From Pseudomonadota bacterium (GTDB lineage Bacteria > Desulfobacterota > Desulfobacteria > Desulfobacterales > RPRI01): a stretch of 5,604 nucleotides of DNA. The notes under the pieces are model-generated. The model made no database searches. It saw only the letters and a list, made by a program, of their open reading frames with translations, and was not told the DNA's origin. Both the position numbers and the translations under genes were made by a program. Of this stretch, positions 1-5,087 are shown in pieces. How positions within the stretch are numbered: position 1 is the stretch's first letter; every line of letters begins with the position of its first letter. The stretch covers positions 1-5,604 of the forward strand of contig JAHJQU010000143.1 of assembly GCA_018819005.1 (NCBI GenBank). Direction: 5' to 3'.

Positions 1-60
1 ATACAAAAGACAAAAAGATATGATTGAATGCCCATAGCCTACGACACGCGGCTTAGTTCT

Positions 61-131
61 TCAAGCGTCATTCTGCAACTAGGCTACAAAATCAAGCGCC
101 TATTCTGCAACTACGCTACAGAATGACGCTT
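61..131. repeat. Imperfect tandem repeat nested in an inverted repeat
   Basis: Two adjacent imperfect copies of about 32-33 nt lie at 61-92 and 92-124. Both begin TCAAGCG, and they then share a 23-nt core with only two differences. The outer edges also form a perfect 13-bp inverted repeat: AAGCGTCATTCTG at 63-75 and CAGAATGACGCTT at 119-131. A shorter 6-bp hairpin (ATTCTG 102-107 with CAGAAT 119-124) sits inside the second copy. The cluster lies about 150 bp beyond the stop codon of the leftward flavoprotein gene. It could be a remnant of a REP-like or MITE-like intergenic element, or could help end leftward transcription, but there is no T-run typical of an intrinsic terminator. The repeats are directly visible; the role is unknown. 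Confidence 0.6.
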
Positions 132-281
132 ATTCGAAATCTATTATTAAAGTGGAATACGAAAGTTTGATGATTTCAGGAAGCTATACATACAGGCCGC
201 ACCTTCGTCGTCGGGTTTTACCTGAGCCGCGCAGACCGGCTCCGGTTCAGAGCCTAAACCGCTGCCGTAATTTTCCCCCAA

Positions 282-1568
282 TTATCGCTGCCGGTGCTTT
301 TCTAAAAGTGTTGTAATAGCCCGGAGGAGGTTGTCGGGGTCATCGGAGTTCAATGGAATGGAAGTACCGGAGGCGATTATCTTTTCGTCCCGAACAACTT
401 GTATTTTCAGGACAGGGTAAAAGCCTGATTCCCATTGCTCCAGCCCTGTGGCGATCTGATAAATTGTTCCCGGAAGGTGAGGCGGACCGGCCGGAATTCT
501 TTCAAGGTGTTCGGGGAAAAAGGTGGCAGCCGGTTCCGGTTCCAGGGGGACACATTGGAGACCCAGACCCTGTTTGATCTGCTCTACACACTGGTTACAG
601 GAAATGCAGTCCGCCTTTCTTGAGTCATCAGCTTTCCAACGTTTGATCAGGCCGGGCTCGCAAATAAAGGGACGGCACATGGAAATGTAGTCGGCCACCC
701 CTTCTTCAATCAACTTTTGCGCCAATTGAAAGGACCTGATTCCACCCACCAGAATTATAGGGACTCGAAGGGTTTTTTTGAAGACCTCCGCCTCCTTCCT
801 GAAGGCGCATGTGTCTTCTACCAGGTCGGTTTTCTTGTCCATCAAGCCGGCGACATTTAATAAACCTCCGCTTACCTCTACGGCATCGATACCTTGCTCC
901 TCCAGCATGGCCCCGACCTTCAATGAATCCTCCAGGGTGAGCCCGTTTTCCACCAAGTCCTGGCCGTTGAGTTTGACCATGACCGGATAGCTGCGGCCCA
1001 CCTGTTTTCGTATAGAGGAAAGCGCCTCCAGGAGCAACCTTGCCCGGTTTTCTATCGGGCCGCCATAGGCATCGGTGCGGGAGTTATAGCGGGGACAAAG
1101 GAGCTGGCTAAGAAAGAAGCCGTGGGCGGCTAAGATCTGAACTCCGTCGAATCCGGCTGTTTTAGCCCTGAGAGCCGCATTCCCGAAGGCTTGAGCAACT
1201 TCCTGCAGATCCCTATGAGTCATGCGTTCTACACGACTCTTGGAAAGATAGGCCCCTCCATATGAAATCTGGGAAAGAATTTTCCCGCCTTTTTCATGAA
1301 CGGCCTGGGTCAGGGTCCGATAGCCTGGGATGAGACCCTCCTGATCCATTCCGAGCTGCCGGGGGGCGTGTTTTCCCTGGGGATGAACATAGGTATGGCC
1401 GGTTATAATTAAGCCCGCTTCGCCTTCGGCCAGCCGGGTATATAATTCAACAATCTTCGATGTTGGGCCGCCGTCGTCGGCAGCCAGCCCTTCCCATGTG
1501 GCTGAGCGTATAAATCGGTTTTTAAGGACCAGTCCGTTTATTCCCGTTTTTTCAAATAAGGATGTCAT
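282..1568 (-). CDS. Old Yellow Enzyme-family NADH:flavin oxidoreductase with Cys cluster and C-terminal extension
   Basis: This 428-residue protein has an FMN-binding TIM barrel over about residues 1-315. Family landmarks are KNRFIRSATWEG (16-27), the NSRTDAYGG loop (162-170), VKLNGQD (198-204), the phosphate-binding GGIRS (275-279) and MCRPFICEP (297-305). Cysteines 321, 324, 327 and 339 (C-x2-C-x2-C-x11-C) resemble the metal or Fe-S cluster site of 2,4-dienoyl-CoA-reductase-like members. The NAD(P)H-binding domain of that larger enzyme is absent. About 80 residues after the cluster are not part of the usual 350-370-residue single-domain enzyme. The substrate-binding HxxHGY motif reads LAAHGF (146-151), so the first His and the proton-donor Tyr are missing. 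The start fits the family N-terminus, although the upstream Shine-Dalgarno is weak. It is probably a cytoplasmic redox enzyme of unknown substrate. The family call is firm; the reaction is not. Confidence 0.9.
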   Translation of the reverse strand: MTSLFEKTGINGLVLKNRFIRSATWEGLAADDGGPTSKIVELYTRLAEGEAGLIITGHTYVHPQGKHAPRQLGMDQEGLIPGYRTLTQAVHEKGGKILSQISYGGAYLSKSRVERMTHRDLQEVAQAFGNAALRAKTAGFDGVQILAAHGFFLSQLLCPRYNSRTDAYGGPIENRARLLLEALSSIRKQVGRSYPVMVKLNGQDLVENGLTLEDSLKVGAMLEEQGIDAVEVSGGLLNVAGLMDKKTDLVEDTCAFRKEAEVFKKTLRVPIILVGGIRSFQLAQKLIEEGVADYISMCRPFICEPGLIKRWKADDSRKADCISCNQCVEQIKQGLGLQCVPLEPEPAATFFPEHLERIPAGPPHLPGTIYQIATGLEQWESGFYPVLKIQVVRDEKIIASGTSIPLNSDDPDNLLRAITTLLEKHRQR

Positions 1569-1670
1569 AGTCTTGAGATTCCCGATTCATTTTTCTTCCG
1601 ATTGTTCTTTTCCCCCTGAACCGCTTCTACCTTCATGTTTTATGATAAGAACTTGCTTTTCACGTCTTGA

Positions 1671-1699
1671 TGTATCGCATTAATCGGTTTGTAAATCAA
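1671..1699 (-). promoter_or_regulatory. Weak promoter candidate for the leftward flavoprotein gene
   Basis: On the minus strand a TTGATT-like -35 (1694-1699) is followed after 17 nt by GATACA (1671-1676), preceded by TG at the extended -10 position. The -10 matches consensus at only three of six positions. It lies about 100 bp upstream of the start codon. Another isolated -10-like TATCAT is found at 1642-1647 without a good -35. The position, next to the palindrome at 1703-1720, is the main reason to list it. Confidence 0.18.
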
Positions 1700-1702
1700 C
1701 TT

Positions 1703-1720
1703 TAAACATGCGCTTGTTTA
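1703..1720. promoter_or_regulatory. 18-bp operator-like palindrome
   Basis: TAAACA-T-GCGC-T-TGTTTA is an 18-bp dyad that is perfect except for one symmetric mismatched pair (1709 and 1714). It lies in the divergent intergenic region, immediately upstream of the -35 candidate for corA (1727) and a few bases from a weak -35-like hexamer on the opposite strand. Length and symmetry are what a dimeric helix-turn-helix repressor such as a TetR-family protein would bind. No regulator gene is in the window, so the binding protein is unknown. The dyad is seen in the sequence; the operator role is inferred. Confidence 0.5.
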
Positions 1721-1726
1721 TTGTGC

Positions 1727-1757
1727 TTGACATTCCGCTGTTTTCGTAACATCTAAT
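1727..1757 (+). promoter_or_regulatory. Sigma-70-like promoter candidate for corA
   Basis: A perfect TTGACA -35 hexamer (1727-1732) is followed by TCTAAT (1752-1757), which matches TATAAT at five of six positions. The 19-bp spacer is longer than the usual 17. The region downstream is A/T-rich. It would give a leader of roughly 70 nt before the preferred corA start at 1837. Confidence 0.4.
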
Positions 1758-1836
1758 AAAAACAAATCAATTACAGATCTTTGGCTTGGTGCCTCAACCA
1801 GAATTTCATTTATTAATATTATATTATGGATTCGAA

Positions 1837-2901
1837 ATGACTACTGGTATCGTCCGTGACCGTTCAGAAAAATTGGGGTTTCCACCCGGTTCTCTGATTT
1901 TCGTCGGCGAGCAGAAGACCGATAACGTCGTTCTCACGGTAAGCAACTATGACGTGGAGCACTTTGAGGAAAAGACAGCGGCGTCCATTGAGGACTGCCT
2001 TTCTTACCGTGACCTTCCATCTACCACATGGATTCATGTCTGCGGTCTTCACAGGCCGGACATCATCGAATCCCTTGGCAGCTGCTATGGCATTCATCAT
2101 CTTTTTCTGGAGGATATTCTCAATACGGCTCAGCGACCCAAAATGGAAGACCTTGAAGACGGTCTTTTCATTGTGATGAAAGCTTTCACCTTAAGCGGCG
2201 ACGAGACCACGGCCGCAGAGCAGGTCAGTTTTATCCTGGGGGAAAATTATGTTATCTCCTTGCAGGAAGGAAATGATGATATCTTCGAACCGGTACGTAG
2301 TCGTCTGCGCAGCTCACGGGGCCGTATTCGTAGTTTGGGACCCGATTATCTTCTCTATGCCCTGATGGATACAGTGGTGGACCATTATTTTTCAGTTCTG
2401 GAGGTGCTGGGTGAGCGCATCGGAGTTCTGGAGGATGAACTTCTGGTCGATCATACCCAGGAAACCATGCCGCAAATACATAGATTGCGAAGAGAGTTGT
2501 TGTTTTTAAAAAAAACGATATGGCCCCTTCGTGAAGTCATCAGCGCAATGCTGCGAAGTGAAACCGGTTTGATTAGGCAGACAACACAGTTTTATATTCG
2601 CGATCTGTATGATCATGTTATTCAGGTGGTGGATTCTCTGGAGAATTATCGTGAACTGACTTCCGCTCTTCTGGAGATCTATCTTTCCAGCGTCAGCAAC
2701 CGCATGAATGAGGTGATGAAGGTGCTGACAATCATCGCGACGATTTTTATTCCCATCACCTTTATTGCCGGGGTATATGGCATGAATTTTGAGTTCATGC
2801 CGGAGCTCAAATGGAGATGGGGATATGCGCTGGTGTGGGGGGTGATGATTGCAATGATCGTTGCCATGCTGAACTATTTCAGAAAAAAGAAATGGTTGTA
2901 A
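1837..2901 (+). CDS. corA: CorA-family magnesium/cobalt transport protein
   Basis: The protein is an inner-membrane Mg2+/Co2+ channel subunit; the family forms homopentamers with a large cytoplasmic N-terminal funnel. From the ATG at 1837 it is 354 residues, close to the 351 of Thermotoga CorA. The signature YGMNF falls at residues 314-318, at the end of the first membrane helix (about 296-315). An MPEL periplasmic loop (321-324) follows, then a second helix (about 329-347) and a basic tail ending RKKKWL. The long acidic/basic helix before TM1 (about 170-295) fits the stalk. In-frame TTG (1786) and GTG (1789) codons would add 17 or 16 hydrophobic residues but have no Shine-Dalgarno. A weak GGA lies 6 nt before the ATG, and the family length also favours it. 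It appears monocistronic and divergent from the flavoprotein gene. Confidence 0.95.
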   Translation: MTTGIVRDRSEKLGFPPGSLIFVGEQKTDNVVLTVSNYDVEHFEEKTAASIEDCLSYRDLPSTTWIHVCGLHRPDIIESLGSCYGIHHLFLEDILNTAQRPKMEDLEDGLFIVMKAFTLSGDETTAAEQVSFILGENYVISLQEGNDDIFEPVRSRLRSSRGRIRSLGPDYLLYALMDTVVDHYFSVLEVLGERIGVLEDELLVDHTQETMPQIHRLRRELLFLKKTIWPLREVISAMLRSETGLIRQTTQFYIRDLYDHVIQVVDSLENYRELTSALLEIYLSSVSNRMNEVMKVLTIIATIFIPITFIAGVYGMNFEFMPELKWRWGYALVWGVMIAMIVAMLNYFRKKKWL

Positions 2902-3012
2902 TGGGAATACCGGGGCACATCCTATATCCTCCTCGTTAATTACAAAAGCACCCTCCCAGAACATTTTCCAGAGGGCGGGCCGAATACGAGAATCGCTATT
3001 AATCCATAATCA

Positions 3013-3040
3013 TTGTTGCCATTTTCCAGATAATTATGAT
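3013..3040 (+). promoter_or_regulatory. Promoter candidate for the cyclodeaminase-like gene
   Basis: TATGAT (3035-3040) matches the -10 consensus at five of six positions. TTGTTG (3013-3018), 16 bp upstream, retains the TTG of a -35. The surroundings are A/T-rich. Initiation near 3047 would place the dyad at 3052-3069 at the very start of the transcript. The -35 is weak, so this is tentative. Confidence 0.3.
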
Positions 3041-3051
3041 ATCGACGGCAA

Positions 3052-3069
3052 GTTCTGTGCTCACGGAAC
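3052..3069 (+). promoter_or_regulatory. Dyad/hairpin in the leader of the cyclodeaminase-like gene
   Basis: GTTCTGTG (3052-3059) and CACGGAAC (3062-3069) form an 8-bp dyad with one G-T wobble and a 2-nt centre. As RNA it would be a 7-bp stem with a 4-nt loop. It lies 23 nt before the ribosome-binding site and is followed by an A-rich run rather than a T-run, so it does not look like a terminator. It could be an operator overlapping the transcription start or an mRNA-stabilising 5' hairpin. The dyad is visible; the role is inferred. Confidence 0.35.
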
Positions 3070-3092
3070 GCAAAAAAAGAACGGAAATATCA

Positions 3093-3100
3093 AAGGAGAG
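3093..3100 (+). promoter_or_regulatory. Strong Shine-Dalgarno fixing a GTG start
   Basis: AAGGAGAG ends 5 nt before the GTG at 3106, with the GGAG core 7 nt away. This is close to optimal and supports GTG as the initiation codon of the cyclodeaminase-like gene. Confidence 0.8.
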
Positions 3101-3105
3101 AAAAA

Positions 3106-4080
3106 GTGAACGCAAATACTGTGCTGTACTTAAGCCGAAAAGACGTGGAAACTCTGAATATTCCCATGTCGGATATTATAGATGCGCTGAATAACATGTT
3201 TCGCGAGAAGGGAGAAGGCCGGGTTGAAATGCCTCCCAAACCAGGAATCCATACGCGTGAAGATGCTTTTATCCACGCTATGCCTGCATATATTCCAAGC
3301 ATGAATGCAGCGGGTGTAAAATGGATCTCCGGATATCCCGAAAATCAAAAGAAGAAACTCCCCTACATCAGCGGACTGCTTATCCTGAACGATCCCGAAA
3401 CGGGCCTGCCTCTCGCAATAATGGATGCAACATGGATCACCGCACGGCGCACCGGCGCGGCGACCGCAATAGCTGCAAAATATCTGGCACGAAAGGAAAG
3501 TTCCTCCGTTGGTATTCTGGCCTGCGGCGTTCAGGGCAGAAATAATCTGGAAGCACTGGCATGCCTGTTCAAGATTTCCAAAGTCAAAGCATTCGATATT
3601 TATCCGGAAATAGCTCAGCAATACGCTGAAGAGATGAAGGAGGTTGTGCACGTCGATATAGAAGTCGTAAAGAACCCGAAGGAAGCGGTGGTTGGTTTGG
3701 ATTTGGTAGTTACAAGCGGCCCGATACTGAAGAATCCGTCCCCGGTGATCGAAGCGGATTGGCTTGCCGAGGGAGCCTTTGCTTCTCCTGTAGATTTCGA
3801 TTCATACTGGAAAGGCGAAGCGCTGAGACAGGCCGACAAACTGGCCACAGATGATATAGACCAGATGGGATACTATCGGAAAACAGGCTATTTCAAAAAC
3901 ACCCCGCAGCCCTATGCCGATCTGGGCGAGATTGTTTCAGGCAGGAAACCCGGAAGAGAAAAAGCCGAAGAGCGTACGATCAGCATCAATCTCGGTATTG
4001 CGCTGGACGACATGGCAACGGCTATTCTGATATACCAGAAAGCTGCAGAACAGGGGATAGGAACCAAACTTCAACTGTAA
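3106..4080 (+). CDS. Ornithine cyclodeaminase/mu-crystallin family protein
   Basis: This 324-residue cytoplasmic NAD(P)-dependent enzyme belongs to the family containing ornithine cyclodeaminase, archaeal alanine dehydrogenase and ketimine reductases. VKWISGYPEN (71-80) carries Lys72, aligned with the substrate/catalytic lysine. ITARRTGAAT (111-120) carries the carboxylate-binding arginine. The Rossmann segment VGILACGVQGRNN (135-147) is followed by an acidic Asp164 at the end of the second strand, which favours NAD(H) over NADP(H). Asp230 in FASPVDFDSYW lies where the family's catalytic aspartate is expected. The first glycine of the nucleotide-binding GxG is alanine (Ala139). The C-terminal DLGEIVSGRKPGR (272-284) is also family-typical. 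The GTG start has a strong Shine-Dalgarno. The downstream LysE-type exporter suggests amino-acid metabolism. Whether it makes proline, alanine or another (imino) amino acid cannot be decided from sequence. Confidence 0.92.
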   Translation: MNANTVLYLSRKDVETLNIPMSDIIDALNNMFREKGEGRVEMPPKPGIHTREDAFIHAMPAYIPSMNAAGVKWISGYPENQKKKLPYISGLLILNDPETGLPLAIMDATWITARRTGAATAIAAKYLARKESSSVGILACGVQGRNNLEALACLFKISKVKAFDIYPEIAQQYAEEMKEVVHVDIEVVKNPKEAVVGLDLVVTSGPILKNPSPVIEADWLAEGAFASPVDFDSYWKGEALRQADKLATDDIDQMGYYRKTGYFKNTPQPYADLGEIVSGRKPGREKAEERTISINLGIALDDMATAILIYQKAAEQGIGTKLQL

Positions 4081-4092
4081 CAACAAGCGGTA

Positions 4093-4305
4093 TTGCTGGA
4101 TTTCGTTACTCCCGTGAAAATCCGCCCAGGCGGAAACTACCCGAAAAGACTGGATAGCGCGTATGCTTCACTTCGTGCCATGCTGGAGTTTATCCTCGTG
4201 AAAACGGGGACGGGAATGACAAAAAAAGGAAAATCGGAACTTTATACGAGAGCATCAGAAATTAACAGGCGGGTGAACCGGAGGCTGAAAACTTCGGCAT
4301 CATAA
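4093..4305 (+). CDS. Doubtful small ORF between the cyclodeaminase-like and exporter genes
   Basis: An open frame of 70 codons starts at TTG 4093 and stops at TAA 4303-4305, overlapping the Shine-Dalgarno of the exporter gene. There is no ribosome-binding site before the TTG. A shorter 29-codon version starting at ATG 4216 has a G-rich stretch upstream (GGGG at 4206-4209). The product would be basic, soluble and without a recognised domain. Two segments repeat in frame 29 codons apart (LDFVTPVK and LEFILVK), reflecting a DNA duplication. The ending in GGGACGGGAATGACA resembles common non-coding CGGGAATGAC-type intergenic repeats. It is more likely a degraded repeat than a gene, but the in-frame conservative changes keep it from being dismissed. 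Confidence 0.18.
   Translation: MLDFVTPVKIRPGGNYPKRLDSAYASLRAMLEFILVKTGTGMTKKGKSELYTRASEINRRVNRRLKTSAS
4094..4204 (+). repeat. Diverged direct repeat in the intercistronic region
   Basis: Copy A (4094-4120) and copy B (4181-4204) share TGCTGGA at the left and CGTGAAAA at the right, with a T-rich middle differing by a 3-nt gap. They are 87 nt apart. The downstream end of copy B runs into a hairpin and a GGGAATGAC motif. The likeness is modest, and the copies could be remnants of a dispersed intergenic repeat. Confidence 0.35.
4193..4210 (+). other. Intercistronic hairpin with a GAAA tetraloop
   Basis: TCCTCGT (4193-4199) pairs with ACGGGGA (4204-4210) around a GAAA loop, giving a 7-bp stem with one G-U pair. 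The GNRA tetraloop would make it stable as RNA. It is not followed by a T-run, so it is not a typical terminator. It may affect mRNA processing or stability between the two genes, or be a relic of a repeat. Confidence 0.35.
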
Positions 4306-4310
4306 AGGAG
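4304..4310 (+). promoter_or_regulatory. Shine-Dalgarno fixing the GTG start of the exporter
   Basis: AAAGGAG sits 8 nt before the GTG at 4319. This near-ideal site supports the GTG start, which also gives the expected LysE/RhtB N-terminus. Confidence 0.75.
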
Positions 4311-4318
4311 ATTTAATC

Positions 4319-4939
4319 GTGTTTGAGATTCAGAACTACGCAAGCTTTGTTGCGGCAATTATTGTTTTCCAGCTAATCCCCGGGGCAGGAACACTCGTTA
4401 TTCTCAACGCTACTGCGCGTAATGGTATTGGTGCAGGGCTCGGCTCGGTCTGGGGTACCCTGGTTGGTGACTTCGTATATATGGTCGCGGCTGTTGCCGG
4501 TCTGGCAGCAGTCATGAATGCCAACCCTGTTATGTTCAAGTGGCTTCAATGGTTCGGCGCAGCATATATTTGCTGGATGGGTTTCCAACTGATTCGTACC
4601 TCTGTTGACAAAGGCAGTAATACCGAAGAACCTGTAAAAACCGGATCGGTATATTTTCGACAAGCGTTTACTGTCAGTCTCACCAATCCCAAGGTAGTTC
4701 TGTTCTTCGTGGCGTTCTTTCCGCTTTTTCTGCGGGTTGACGCATCACCTGTAACGCTGGGGGTCATGATGGCGCATGTTACCGTCATCAGCTTTATTTA
4801 CCAGGCAGGACTTGTCTTCATTGGAAACGTGGTAGCGCGCAAGCTCTCGGCTCTACCATATGCGCGCAAATTAGCGACGCGTCTCGCGGGTGTGGCTCTT
4901 ATCGGTTTTGGCGTCAAGCTGGCGCTTGGGAACCGATGA
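4319..4939 (+). CDS. LysE/RhtB-family amino-acid exporter
   Basis: This 206-residue integral inner-membrane protein has the usual size and about six hydrophobic segments (roughly 7-30, 38-66, 70-93, 117-138, 146-172 and 182-204). The N-terminal family signature appears as IPGAGTLVILNATARNG (20-36), with Ala23 where proline is more common in the PGP motif. The Gly-rich second helix (GAGLGSVWGTLVGD, 38-51) and SLTNPKVVLFFVAFFPLF (120-137) are also characteristic. Members export amino acids such as lysine, homoserine, threonine or leucine using the proton-motive force. The substrate cannot be assigned here. It lies codirectionally 238 bp downstream of the cyclodeaminase-like gene with no strong terminator between, so cotranscription is plausible. 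It converges with livF, separated by an inverted-repeat element. Confidence 0.93.
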   Translation: MFEIQNYASFVAAIIVFQLIPGAGTLVILNATARNGIGAGLGSVWGTLVGDFVYMVAAVAGLAAVMNANPVMFKWLQWFGAAYICWMGFQLIRTSVDKGSNTEEPVKTGSVYFRQAFTVSLTNPKVVLFFVAFFPLFLRVDASPVTLGVMMAHVTVISFIYQAGLVFIGNVVARKLSALPYARKLATRLAGVALIGFGVKLALGNR

Positions 4940-4960
4940 ATAGAGTATAGTACATTATCA

Positions 4961-5087
4961 GACGGCCTTGTAAAAAGCTCATTATGCAAGGCGCGCGAGT
5001 CTTGAGGAATGAAGCGCACTCACTGGTACGCTGCAATGACGAAAGATGAAGTGCAACACAGCAGAATGAGCTTTTTAAGAGGCCATC
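4961..5087. repeat. 127-bp MITE-like element with terminal inverted repeats
   Basis: The ends 4961-4987 and 5061-5087 are imperfect 27-bp inverted repeats (23 of 27 matching). Within them TAAAAAGCTCATT (4971-4983) and AATGAGCTTTTTA (5065-5077) pair perfectly over 13 bp. A second weaker dyad, GCGCACT/GGTACGC, lies near the centre. No ORF is inside. The layout (GGCC ends, A-run then T-run, GCAAGGCGCGCGAG interior) resembles dispersed intergenic elements remembered from sulfate-reducing deltaproteobacteria, though this could not be checked by a search. The right end overlaps the first two bases of the livF stop triplet (5086-5088, read on the minus strand). No clear target-site duplication was recognised. 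Confidence 0.7.
4971..5077. terminator. Possible bidirectional terminator between converging genes
   Basis: The 13-bp perfect stem of the element ends in a run of five T residues on either strand, because each arm carries A5 or T5 at its outer end. It would therefore serve both the rightward exporter gene and the leftward livF. The 81-nt loop is long for an intrinsic terminator, but inner pairing could shorten it. Terminator function is inferred from position and form. Confidence 0.4.

Noticed and set aside
61..131. CRISPR-like array
   Set aside because: There are only two imperfect copies directly abutting each other with no spacers, so this is a tandem repeat and not an array.
170..316. 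Short plus-strand ORF from ATG 170 running into the 3' end of the flavoprotein gene
   Set aside because: It has no ribosome-binding site, an Arg/Pro-rich low-complexity product, and it overlaps the flavoprotein antisense.
1786..1836. Upstream TTG/GTG starts adding 16-17 residues to CorA
   Set aside because: There is no Shine-Dalgarno before either codon, and the ATG at 1837 gives the family-typical length and places GMN as in Thermotoga CorA.
2506..2964. 152-codon open frame on the minus strand across the 3' part of corA
   Set aside because: It is antisense to the strongly recognised CorA membrane region, its translation is rich in His, Asn and Pro with no domain, and corA explains the sequence.
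2950..2980. Possible terminator after corA: CCCTC and GAGGG around AGAACATTTTCC
   Set aside because: The stem is only 5 bp plus a bulged inner GAA/TTC pairing, and no T-run follows on the plus strand. The only T-run is on the opposite strand, where no gene ends.
3130..3651. 173-codon open frame on the minus strand inside the cyclodeaminase-like gene
   Set aside because: It is fully antisense to a clear family member with matching motifs, and its product has no recognisable feature.
4121..4134. TCCGCC-CA-GGCGGA as a terminator for the cyclodeaminase-like gene
   Set aside because: The dyad is short with too small a loop and is followed by AAACTACC rather than T residues.
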